Shown piece after piece: positions 54,570 through 64,000 of a stretch of 64,000 nt of DNA (position 1 is its first letter; each line of letters opens with the position of its first letter). The translations under genes were made by a program, and so were the position numbers. Under the pieces are notes generated by a model, which had not been told where the DNA came from, did no database searches, and was given only the letters and a program-made list of their open reading frames with translations. Origin of the DNA: Lepeophtheirus salmonis (taxonomy: Eukaryota; Arthropoda; Copepoda; Siphonostomatoida; Caligidae); contig NC_052132.2 of assembly GCF_016086655.4 (NCBI RefSeq), positions 5,892,805 to 5,956,804 on the forward strand, read 5' to 3'.

Positions 54570-54905
54570 TGAGTCAATTAGAGGCTTATGATTCAAAAAT
54601 TTGTGGGATGACTTAAGATACCCAAGAATGTTAGCTACATTTTAGAACCTTTATTTGATTAAAGAAACTTCTATTGACCCCGATATGACCACTTTCAAAC
54701 ATAAAATATTTCTATTTCTCATTCTTTAATCGAGACGATCAACTTTGTCTACTTAAAGTGCAATTTGCAGCACACTCAAACGGTTTTTATGAATTACTTG
54801 TTGATAGAAATTGATGATAATTTGTTGAAGAATACAAATGTAATCGACACTCATTTTGGAGAAAAATCATTCCAGCTTGCTTTTGTCTTGATGGGCCACA
54901 TATGG
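54570..54905 (+). repeat. Family B repeat, copy B2
   Basis: GAGTCAATTAGAGGCTTATG ATTCAAAAATTTGTGGG, GACTTAAGATACCCAAGAAT, ATTTTAGAACCTTTATTTGA TTAAAG and CAGCTTGCTTTTGTCTTGAT GGGCCACATAT. It directly follows a D copy. Confidence 0.8.
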
Positions 54906-55658
54906 GTTTCGTCCGATAAAACATAAGAAGTGGTTATACCACCGGATAATAAGTAACAAGAATGCCCTTGATTGTCGTTTCAATGTCATGTGACGGCTCT
55001 TGTTGTATATAGAAAAGTTACTTGACTTCTAAACCTATCAAGTGCCCTTTAAAAAAAAGATTACGCATTTAAAATTAAATTAAATGGACTAGCAGCTATC
55101 CAACTTCTATGTGTGTAGAAGGACAGACTAGTTCTCACTCTTCTTCTTCTTCTTCTCTGTTAAATCCGGGTCAAATCTTTCCATTGTAGTTCAAGAAAGA
55201 AGGAAAACGAATAGAAAAAAATATGTAGTTTTACCTTGCATAGTCAAATTGATCGAGTTGCAAGATGAAATTGAGATGAATAGCTTAATATAATGAATAA
55301 TTTAGAGTAGACACTTGCTTTGAGGATAAAACAATTGATGGTTTTTCCATTTATTAATAGTGTAATTTTTGACTTTTAATTATTGATAATTAATACATAT
55401 TCTGTGGCACATTATACAGTTCAAATATGTCCCATCAACAAAAACATGATTTTGATCAAAAATCAAGGGAAGGATCAATGTATTTTTATTTTATAAATAC
55501 ATTCATTCCAATATATCAGACATATTTGTGTCAATTATAGGGTTATTTTTCAAATTTGTTCAAGATGAGGATCATGTAATAATTGATGTGTCAATTTACA
55601 AATTAACAAATTGCAGATTGTACGAGATTGCAACTTGTACACCCCATATATCTATTTA
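54906..55658. other. Non-coding stretch
   Basis: A (TTC)n run lies at 55140-55155. AAATTGCAGATTGTACGAGA TTGCAACTTGTACACC at 55607-55643 resembles 30447-30486 (AATTGCAACTTGTACA twice), a small shared word of unknown origin. Confidence 0.35.
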
Positions 55659-55660
55659 TA

Positions 55661-56055
55661 AGAAGGTGGTCAGAAAAGTTTCTAACCTCAAAGTGAAGAT
55701 GGCAGCACTCGTAAACAAATGCTAGTGTTTTTGTGAATATGGACAAATCGAGTATCGCTCTATTGGCGCTGTTTAGGTGCAATACATCCAAGTTTAGATG
55801 TCGATTAATTACGTTAAATGAAACTTGGACACAACATTATGCACCCGAAACAAAAATACAGTGGACTGCAAGGATTTTCGTCAAATGAAGAGTCAATCAT
55901 CATCTTCTTGAACGACTATTTTGATGAGAAAAACACTGAGTATTATTTGAAGGGGTTAAAGAGATGGAAGCATCACTGGGAGACGTGTGTTAAAAAATGA
56001 AAATAAAAAAAATGACTGTATGTTTGTTAGGTCGGCTACTTTTCAGACACCCTCG
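55661..56055 (+). mobile_element. Internally deleted mariner with ~28-bp TIRs
   Basis: The left end AGAAGGTGGTCAGAAAAGTT TCTAACCT and right end AGGTCGGCTACTTTTCAGAC ACCCTCG are imperfect inverted repeats, bounded by TA at 55659-55660 and 56056-56057. At 395 bp it retains two separated scraps of transposase. This is a classical mariner (Mos1/SETMAR-type) layout, distinct from the GGGTGGTCC and fish-type families. Confidence 0.8.
55818..56000 (+). pseudogene. Mariner transposase scraps fused by deletion
   Basis: In one frame LNETWTQHYAPETKIQ is the first catalytic Asp region of mariner (normally DETWIHHYxPETKxQ, with the Asp lost here). About 45 bases on, in the 55818 frame, GFSSNEESIIIFLNDYFDEK NTEYYLKGLKRWKHHWETCV is the mariner C-terminus (SNEEVIxxVNxYF ... 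LKRWxHRWxKCI). About 150 codons of core between them are deleted. The downstream frame is intact to a stop at 56000. Confidence 0.75.
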
Positions 56056-56059
56056 TATA

Positions 56060-56800
56060 TGTATATGTATATATGATTAAAAATGAACAAAAGAAACCCG
56101 TAGCTCAATCTCATTACTCATAAAAAAACCTTACCAACAAGATTCAATAATGTAAAACGCTTTTGGTTTACCTGCTGCCGTTGCCTTGGTTTATCTATTT
56201 TTTTTAAAGGGAAAATTTGCAATATAGGAACAAACACATTTGTGGAACTCACTATGTGTTTCTATTGTGAGTATATTTATTAAATACCCAAAAGAAATTA
56301 TGGGTAAAATATGAGGAGAACACAGAAGAAGGCAGAGCTATAAAAAATATATGTAGGTATACATTGATGAGTTACCTGGAACTCTGCTTGCTTGGAACTT
56401 CTTCCTTTCTTCGTTGATTGTGTTAGGTATATTATCAGTATGTACCTATGTGCTTTGCGTCCATTTTTGCCCTTATTTCCTTTTGAAGATGAAATATTCT
56501 TTATGTGTTTCACTTTCTTTTCAACTTATTCATCATGAGACAGTTGCTTGTTGGACAGGATATTATATGTAATATGTGGGTTGAATACAACATTTTTATA
56601 CTCGTAGAAGAAGCAACGAGGATTTAATTCAATGACTAATAACTACAATATAAATGATGACTAGATTGGCTGGTTTTAGCCACAAAAAATATTTTATAAA
56701 AATTTGGTGCCTCAATATAATACCAAAATGCAAGAAAAATCCAAGAAAATGAGAAAATCGCAATTTATGCGTCTCTTTACACTACCTATGACGCTATATT
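56060..56800. other. Non-coding stretch
   Basis: No gene or shared repeat is recognised. Confidence 0.35.
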
Positions 56801-56804
56801 TAGT

Positions 56805-57185
56805 CGATGTTCACATTTTTGAAAAATACAACTGACATCATCAATAGTTTAAATATAAAATCTATCCAGCCTCTAGGTTAATAAAAATACAAGACTTTTC
56901 CGACTGATGTTGACTTCCACCCACACTTTTCAATTTTGACATGAAAAAAACCAAAAGTAACTATATATCGCCTTCCTTGACTGTTAGAGTACTGCTGTTA
57001 TACACTATGACGTCAAAATCTATCTTGTTTTGCTCAGCATTCGGTAGTTTGCATCAAGTCATGGTAAGCCCGATTACTTGCTCAGACGGAACTTTAAATG
57101 AGATCGAACCAGACCTAATTTTTCTTTTGGGACTTTGGTTCAATATAAATTTTAACGTTCTCAGACTGGTCTAGGATTCTCACAC
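56805..57185 (+). repeat. Family D repeat, copy before B3
   Basis: TTTGAAAAATACAACTGACA TCATCAATAGTTTAAATATA AAATC, GACTTCCACCCACACTTTTC AAT and CACTATGACGTCAAAATC match the 54245 copy. It continues to CGTTCTCAGACTGGTCTAGG ATT, the D right end that the 54245 copy lacks. Confidence 0.7.
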
Positions 57186-57247
57186 TCATATTTCAGCTAT
57201 AATATTTATATACATATTTGTCCTGATATATCATGGACATATTTAAA

Positions 57248-57577
57248 GCAATTTGTAGGCTTATTATTCAAATTTGTGGGTGACTTAAGATATCTAAGAA
57301 TTGTAGCCATATTTTGAAACTTTTATTTAATTTAAGACACTTATATTGCTCCTAATATAGCCCCTATCAACAAATAAAACCAATACATTTCTCATTCTTT
57401 TAATGTGCCCATGAATTTTGGCTACTTTAAATGTGCAATTTTTGCACACTCAAAGACTTATAAGATTGATTTATTGAGAGAATTTGACAAAAATATCCCT
57501 AAGAAAATAAATGAAACTCAGTCTCAATTCGGAGACAAATTAGTCTTGCTGGTTTAAGAGTTAACGGACCACAAATA
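57248..57577 (+). repeat. Family B repeat, copy B3
   Basis: AATTTGTAGGCTTATTATTC AAATTTGTGGG, TGACTTAAGATATCTAAGAA TTGTAGC, ACTTTTATTTAATTTAAGAC ACTTATATTG and AGTCTTGCTGGTTTAAGAGT TAACGGACCACA align with B1 and B2. Confidence 0.75.
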
Positions 57578-57663
57578 CAGAATTGAATGTCTAAAAGTAA
57601 TTGTTTGATTTTGATTATTTTAGTAATATTTCTTCAACAAATATTTTTTACCCCAATGGCTAA

Positions 57664-58560
57664 TTATTAGTGTTGGGTTGAAACATCCAAGACCGGTCTG
57701 AGACCGTACTGGTCAGAAAAAAATCATCTGAAAATAGTGCTTGCTACAACTTTTATTCAATATGTGAGTTCTCAGCTTTAATAATTACCTCAATACTAGG
57801 TCTAAATCCTTTGCAGGCCTTGACTATGTAGTCAGACTCGAGCTTGATCCATTCCTTCTTGATGGAAGTCGCTAGAGGCTGGACAATCCTGTGAGGGGTA
57901 GCACATACCCTCTCCTCCTCCAGATGCGCCTAGATAGATTAGTCCAAGGGTTTTGGGTGTGGAGAGGAGGGGCCATTTAGCAGTGCGATGCCACAGAGCT
58001 TCGTTTTGAGTAAAAATAAAGTTGTCCCCGAACTTTTTCTGTGGCCCTAGGTAGGACTTTCTTATCCAGAAGCTCAATGTAAGTATCTGCATCGCACCGC
58101 TCCTTCCTCTCCGCCAAAAGGAGAGGGCAGACTTCGCCTGTGTTGACCACAACCTCCAAGACCATTGTGTTAATGATTAAGTCCCTGGAACGATAAACAG
58201 TTGGTGGTACACGGGTATCCCCTTGAATATGGCCATGGGGGACATGCTGCATGAGATAAGCTTCAAATTTTCACTCTTTTTGCTCCATTTTACTCGTTCT
58301 CGTTTGTTTTTAATTTAGTCGAAACTTTACATAAATAATCTTGAGTCACACAACCTTTCTTTCACCAAATTTGAAAACAATTGTCGAATAAAATTCCGAT
58401 ATATTAAACTTTAAATTAACTATACCACTACATAAGATAACTCTGTAGATGACGTCAGTTTTGTTACAAAACTGTGAAAATATATGGTCCAAAGAGTGAG
58501 ACCCAAAAAAATGGGTCCAATAATTGAAAACGATTAAATTTTTATTGTTCATATGTCATA
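57664..58560 (-). repeat. Family D inverted copy split by a transposase relic
   Basis: TATTAGTGTTGGGTTGAAAC ... AAGACCGGTCTGAGACCG (57664-57712) is the inverted D right end. The D left part (GTAGATGACGTCAG, TGGTCCAAAGAGTGAGACCC AAAAAAATGGG, AACGATTAAATTT) resumes only at 58445-58540. The transposase relic at 57753-58255 fills the gap. Confidence 0.5.
57753..58255 (-). pseudogene. Mariner-like transposase pseudogene, catalytic half
   Basis: On the - strand: LMQHVPHGHIQGDTRVPPTV, STMVLEVVVNTGEVCPLLL-type block (seen as INTMVLEVVVNTGEVCPLLL), ERCDADTYIELLDKKVLP, then after a shift KFGDNFIFTQNEALWHRTAK. Here the second-Asp motif QDGAPxHTAK has become QNEALWHRTAK, losing the catalytic Asp. Another shift gives AHLEEERVCATPH (from IWAHLEEKACxTPH). 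EWIKLESDYIVKACKGFRPS and IEVIIKAENSHIE end with a stop at 57753. Three frames are needed to read it. Confidence 0.8.
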
Positions 58561-60075
58561 TAAGTAAATTAATTAGTGTTCTTTTCCAGAAAATACTTTT
58601 TTATTAATTAGGGATATTCATTATTGATCATTATATATATGAATATTATGTTTTCGGCTAATTGTCCTAAAACCACAAAAATCAATTCTAATCCCTCAAA
58701 AAACCATCTATTAAAAGATATTTAAAAGCTTCATATAATTTGAAGTAACATGACCCTTATTTACTATTTGTGTGGCGATAACATAAAAGCAAGCTGGGTT
58801 TTTTTTTAATGAACCTTAGAAAAACGCATTATAAGTTCTTTATTTCAATGAAAACACGAAGAGGATTTTTTAAAGAGTCAAATAAAATATTAAACCACTG
58901 AAAAGCTGTCTAACAAGTTATTAATATGATGGATATTTGTTTCAATTTTTACATGAATATATTATATATAAGTTCAGTCAGTTTGATTGTGCTGTATTTG
59001 AACTTTAAATCAAATTTTAATATCATCAATCTAATCAATTTCAGTGGGTGAGCCTTGTTCTTAATCAGCTAATCCCTTTCTTCTTTTCGTTATTCTTGCA
59101 ACGTGAATACTTAGACAATCTTCTTTAAAAATAATTTTCACGTCATGACGTCTCAGTATCTTTTATGATCAGTGTTAGCAAATAACCGATTTTTATCAGG
59201 TTCAGTGTACCTTAAAAACTGCGGCTCCTTAGGACTTTATCACTTTTTTAAATTAATATGAATTATAGTACTCATATCAACAGATACGCTTATCAAACTG
59301 TCGCGATATTGAGAAAATTTAACCCAACTTGCTTGTATGTTATCGCCACACATTTGTTTTGTTTTTATAATTCAATGGTAGTTTTTGAATTCATGCGATT
59401 AAAAGACATAATGATATCATTTTCGGAAAATAGGAAAGTTCATGATTTTAATTGTGATGTGGGTTCTCCATGGGAGTGAGATTTTGCAGAGTATGTTTTA
59501 GTAGCTGGAAACAACATTTGATAGGTCGCCATTCTCATAATTAAAAAAAAAAAATGTTATTTCGAGCCACTCTAATGATGACCTCTCCATTTAGATTAAG
59601 CCTTCTTCTTTTACATATTAACCAACATAACAAAGCCACGTATATTGTTTCAAAATATATGCAGAGACTCTTGAAACATAGTAACTACTAATTTTACAAT
59701 ATGGGGGCATTTTTAAATCTTTCGACAAAGGAAGTAATGAATTTAAGAATTAAAATAAATCCTCAACATATCTTTGACCTCGATTCCCTTGCAAGGAAGT
59801 ATAATATGTTTTTATTTTTTTACCCATGACGTTTCTGTTTGATCAAACACCAGAAATGCGGAAAAATATGTTAGAATAAAGATTCAAAAGCTCAGTTTTT
59901 AAATTATTGTTCATTACAATAACACTCTTATTGTTTTAAATGGTCAAATACCAAAGTAGGAATTGATTACATCAAACTTAATTTTTATTAATACCTTGGA
60001 TTTATCATGGTTATAGTTGTAAAAAATATGACTTTTGACGAGCGTGATACTTTTAAAATTCGCATTTTCTTGAAC
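58561..60075. other. A/T-rich non-coding stretch
   Basis: No gene or shared repeat was recognised. Confidence 0.35.
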
Positions 60076-60079
60076 TCGA

Positions 60080-60445
60080 AATATTATGAATGATCAACAT
60101 CTGACTAATTCACGGGGATGCATAATTTATCTCCTGCCTGTATGTAAAAATAAAAGAAATCGAAAATGACCAGGGTCACCTGTCAATTTGTAAAATACTT
60201 GAGAGGAGATCAACTTGGCTGTCTTGACGTTTTATTAGATCAGTTTCAAGTAGTTGTAAGAGGAAGTAAATAAACACAGATCCTGCTCTCTATATAGCTA
60301 GGAGATATAGGCTGGGATTACTAATTATTAGTCCAATTATAACTCCTGAGCAATCCCTAATTGTTACTATTCGTCTTTGAATGGCACACCCACTAGTTAT
60401 TACTCAATAACTAGATGTTCTGTCTTCAAGAATTAAATAATAACA
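60080..60445 (-). repeat. Family A, inverted copy
   Basis: TTGAGAGGAGATCAACTTGG CTGTCTTGACGTTTTATTAG ATCAG, then TTACTCAATAACTAGATGTT CTGTCTTCAAGAATTAAATA, matching the order in 45240-45500. Confidence 0.6.
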
Positions 60446-60859
60446 CCTTTGAAAAAAAAAAATATATATATAAATATATTTGGTCAGATACCAACTAAAA
60501 AAACCGCTCCGACTTTCTAGAATACGTTTTATACAGTTTCAGTCATGTATGCCTATATCATTGCTAGATGTGGAGTGGGGCGCGTTTTTATTTTATTTAT
60601 CTCATATTTACTCACAGGTAATTGAGCATGAGTGTTGTTTGATAATACATCGGTTTGTGATCAGAGCGATTTAGAGGGGATTTAGATCTTCCGCAAAAAT
60701 AATACAACTCCTTGAATGGTAATATGATTTACTATAAGATGTTATTCACATAGAGGATGCTGTGAAAGTAGTTCTCGGTTTGCAGCATTTTTTTGAACAG
60801 CAAGCTACAGACTGTCAAACCACCTTGCGGACAATATTTTTGTTTGTTTGTTTCATCAT

Positions 60860-61070
60860 GTCCTATTTAATGAAACGTTATCACAGCTATGCTGTTCTTC
60901 TTCTAATCATTTTTCAAATTTTCAGGATACACACGGCCATTTTCCGTTTCTTTTTTTTTTAAACATACTGGAAGGTCATATTTTTTACAACTATAGTTAT
61001 CATCATAATTTTTCAATGTGTGACTGGCAGACTTAAATACAAATCAACTACAATTCCATTGTTAGGATCA
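60860..61070 (+). repeat. Family A, copy near the right end
   Basis: TGTCCTATTTAATGAAACGT TATCACAGCTATGCTGTTCT TC and ATTTTTCAAATTTTCAGGAT AC are the A core. It is followed by AAGGTCATATTTTTTACAAC TA, which also follows other A-related sequence at 47170-47200. Confidence 0.5.
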
Positions 61071-62520
61071 ACAAAAAGCTGGACGCTTTACTCACAAGTG
61101 TCCTTTGAGTAGGGCTGGAAACCTGCATTACGATATTCTATATAGTAAGATGTAGATCTATTTATGAAATTTATATTTTATGCTTCACGTTGATTATTAT
61201 TTTATTATAGAAGAAAAATAAATTATAATGATATATTATTAAATGTTAAGTATTTTCTTTATTTTTTTAAGACCACCAATTAGAAAACCAATTATGAATG
61301 TTTACATACCATGAACCGTTAGTCCGAGTTGTGGTTCGTACTTAGCTCCTACATTTGAGAATTTATTTCTTGTCGAGGGTCGGTTATAATACTGAATACC
61401 TCTCCTGCTCCATCCCTCAAAATTGAACTATTTTAGGATCTTTTGAAAAGACTGATTAGTTGTTCTTTTAAAACATAAATATTTGCAATATGGCGCAGAT
61501 GTTCTAATCTATATTGTTAAAGCAAAGTTTATCTGTCTGTTTGTTTCCTGGATTGTCTGAAAATCACTCATTTTTAACAACAAGTGTGTGTGGCAGAAGC
61601 TTTTTTACATTATAAAGATAAAAATAATGAGTGGTACTTTAGGTGAGGCTCAGCACACTGGGTCACCTTATTAACACAAAATTATACCGTGTATTTCGTT
61701 GTCAGCTGTCTATTTCTTTTCTCTTTGTCTTTTTTTGAACGTTGATTGGTTAAATTAGAGTGATCTCTTATTAAGAAGTGATCACTTGACAACAATTGTA
61801 GTTGAGAAGAATTGGATAAGTATCAGTTGACTTTGGGCGTTTATTTAGTTTCTTTTAGAATGAAAGGCTTCGTAATTTAATAGATGTAACGACGTGAGCA
61901 ACAAACGCATGTGTGCTAAAAAATAAAAAGGGAGTACATATTGATTTGGTTGTAAATCTTAATCATTTTTTAGTGTACAAGTTTATTGTTGAGGGATTAT
62001 AAATTTTGCAAATAGCTTTTTTAAATATCTTTTATCAGAAAATACCTTAGTACAGCCAAAAACTATTATGGTATTTGAAAGCAGAATACTCTAATAGAAT
62101 GCTTTTCAAACTTTTTACATTGCCTAACACTTGAAAAACTATTAAGATATCCATGTACACTATTTACTACTTTAAAAATTTGGGAATTTTTGACAGAATG
62201 TAAGGCAATATTTTGAATATTTTTAGTGATGATCTTCTTTTATAAGAGATATACGTGTTGAACTCAAGTCTTTGCGTATAATAGTTTGATAACTATTTCT
62301 CAAACACATAATTAGAGATGTTTTTTTTGTAAGAGTGCAACAAGAAGGGGGGGGGGGAGTGAGACATATGGTACATCTGAATTAGGTCCCTTGTTAATAT
62401 CAGCTGCCTTTTATATGATTTTGAAGGGGATAACCTTCTACGTTTAAAATAGCAATAGTGCAGGTAAAATGTTATAATTATATTTCAATTAATATATATT
62501 TGTTTTATTATTCATTTTTA
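61071..62520. other. A/T-rich non-coding stretch
   Basis: A family A terminal motif (inverted) lies at 61515 (TTGTTAAAGCAAAGTTTATC TGTCTG). A G-run lies at 62348-62357. No gene is seen. Confidence 0.35.
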
Positions 62521-62524
62521 AATC

Positions 62525-62650
62525 AATTTACACCAAAGATGGGCACGAATTCTTCTTTTAGAGGAAGTTGTTCACACCTGCACGATTGAATAAATAATGA
62601 ACAAAAAAGAAAAAAGAGCACACGCAACAACAGTTTTTCCTTTTTCGAAT
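62525..62650 (+). repeat. Dispersed repeat I, copy 2
   Basis: It matches 3025-3155 in word order and orientation (CAATTTACACCAAAGATGGG CACGAAT, GCAACAACAGTTTTTCC). Confidence 0.55.
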
Positions 62651-64000
62651 CCCTATATTTCCTATCACTGCTCCTAGAAAATTAAATTATTGATATAGAA
62701 AGATGCTTTTATTTTCAGGAAGGAGAAACTTCTCTCTATCTCTCTCTTAATTAAAATACCTTTCCTATGTACACTATACCTACAAAACAAAACAAAGAAC
62801 ACAATTACCTTAAATTAAATATACATTTATATCGGAATATTACCATTTATTGCCTTATTTTTCATCTATAACGTCTTTATGATACCTAATAAATGAGTTA
62901 TTACTGCCCTATATATATATTTACATTATGATATTTGTTACATACATATATTTTTAGGTATATATTGTATAAAACTTTCTGAAATCAGTGTTACGAATAA
63001 AGCAAGGACTACTTTTTTTTTACAGCTGAGCAAAAAGTATGGATAAATAACTGTTTTGAGATTAAAGAAAGGGGGGAAAAAAGTGTTATTGTATGAGCTG
63101 TTTTTTAGTTTTTTTTTTCATTCTTTGGCAAATCATTGTTGGGATAACATTTCCCTATAATATAGAATTTTATTGATTGCCGCCTACCTTTGTGCAAAAT
63201 AATTAAAATACATAACACAGTTTCAAACACCGCAGATTTCCCATAACACGGTGCTTGGAATTATTCTAACTCCCCATATAATTTGGCATTTTCCCGTCAT
63301 ATCGCATTTTTAACTACATATTGACCTAAGCAAGAATTTTTGAAGTTGTTAATAAGTTCGTTCATACTCAGCCTATATTTTCATATAATAAAAGTTTATA
63401 ATTTCATATATGGGGGAGTGTCCTTAAACTTTTTGATTTAATATCTAGACTTAAAACTTTTGGTTATTATACAAACCTGCAATTAAAAATTATGCAGAAT
63501 AAATATTGGTTTAGCTCTAATTCTTAAAATGTTATGTTATTGAAATGACGGGATTAAAAATTCAGTAAATACCCGATTAAGATAAAATTTTACAATTACT
63601 TTACAAATTTTTTGTCTAACATATATTATTTTAAATAATTTATGATGTATAAAATGTTTTTATTGTCCTAAACATAATAAAAAACAATGGAAAAATAGTA
63701 AAAATGGGAGTTTGAAAAATTATTTTTCCCTTTTACGGGTTATATTACTAAAAAAACAACACGGATTTTTCTATTTGTTCCCCAAAACCGCGATAACCGC
63801 GGACCCCCTTTATTCTACTAAGTGAAAAATAAAGAAAACATATCGCCCCTAGTGGGTCAAAAAAGGGAAAGACAAAAAAGAGTGTATGTTCATAGAAATA
63901 AATTTCCCCTCTAAATAAAAAATGACTCTAAAATCGTTTTATGAACTTTCAATTCCTTTGTTTTATTCCCGCGAGAATATGAAATGTAGTAATATTAACC
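62651..64000. other. A/T-rich non-coding stretch to window end
   Basis: No gene is supported. AACCGCGATAACCGCGGAC at 63786 is a small palindrome. Confidence 0.35.

Larger units (their letters stand above)
23472..64000 (+). other. Probable giant intron of the myosin gene (continues past window)
   Basis: After the donor at 23472 no exon encoding the expected ILVAVNP, P-loop (GESGAGKT) or later head motifs was found on the + strand to the end of the window. The interval is filled with transposon relics and repeats in both orientations, as expected for an intron under little constraint. Small unrelated genes nested inside cannot be excluded. Confidence 0.45.

Noticed and set aside
1..64000. CRISPR array, bacterial operons, Shine-Dalgarno sites, rRNA or tRNA genes
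   Set aside because: The sequence is eukaryotic in character. No regularly spaced identical short repeats and no convincing tRNA A/B boxes or rRNA segments were seen.
1..64000. LTR retrotransposons, LINEs or viral insertions
   Set aside because: No reverse transcriptase, integrase or gag motifs were recognised on either strand. Only DNA-transposon proteins were found.

Overview
The window looks like nuclear DNA of an invertebrate animal. It is strongly AT-rich, has no dense ORF packing, contains one clear spliced exon, and is full of decayed Tc1/mariner DNA transposons. The transposase fragments, the fish-type Tc1 ends and the A/T-rich dispersed repeats fit a parasitic copepod such as a salmon louse (Lepeophtheirus/Caligus). 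That assignment is an inference from memory of these families, not a database result.

One host gene is supported, on the + strand. A 107-nt exon (23365-23471) encodes the start of a myosin motor domain, with a good 3' splice site and a GT donor. A plausible start-codon exon lies 13 kb upstream (10354-10384). It has an upstream in-frame stop, a good start context and a GTATGT donor, and its phase joins exactly to the myosin exon. No later motor exon was found, so the remaining 40 kb is probably one large intron, or at least contains no exon I can recognise. A purine-rich, relatively GC-rich stretch at 10029-10200 may be the promoter or 5' UTR.

Almost everything else is mobile or repetitive. 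About twenty Tc1/mariner relics of several families are present. They include elements reduced to the transposase DNA-binding half (5939-6480, 39966-40445), four copies of a Tc1 with fish-like inverted repeats (32254, 41998, 49695, 52178), a mariner nested in one of these Tc1s, a head-to-head pair (44530-45164), and an internally deleted mariner (55661-56055). No reverse transcriptase, LTR or LINE protein was recognised.

Non-coding repeats form several families that are shared across the window. Family A is about 0.3-0.5 kb with a dozen copies. Family D contains TGACGTCATCA and the motif GACCGGTCT. Family B is about 330 bp, with three direct copies at 53.7-57.6 kb. A satellite with units of about 300 bp lies at 10.9-12.0 kb, with a distant copy at 41 kb that is split by an A/T-rich insertion. 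Other items are a family rich in 'aaaatcggtttgtaac' sub-repeats (42.8-43.3 kb), several hairpin or MITE-like inverted repeats, and an unidentified protein-coding repeat on the - strand at 1-478 with a second fragment at 50945-51060.

Region by region: 1-10 kb holds the unidentified coding repeat, MITEs and a DNA-binding-only Tc1. 10-12 kb holds the putative myosin 5' exon and the satellite. 12-23 kb is intronic repeats. 23.4 kb is the myosin motor exon. 24-26 kb is a mariner cluster. 26-32 kb is A/T-rich with few landmarks. 32-53 kb is the densest transposon graveyard. 53-58.5 kb is the B/D repeat cluster. 58.5-64 kb is mostly featureless apart from A-family copies.
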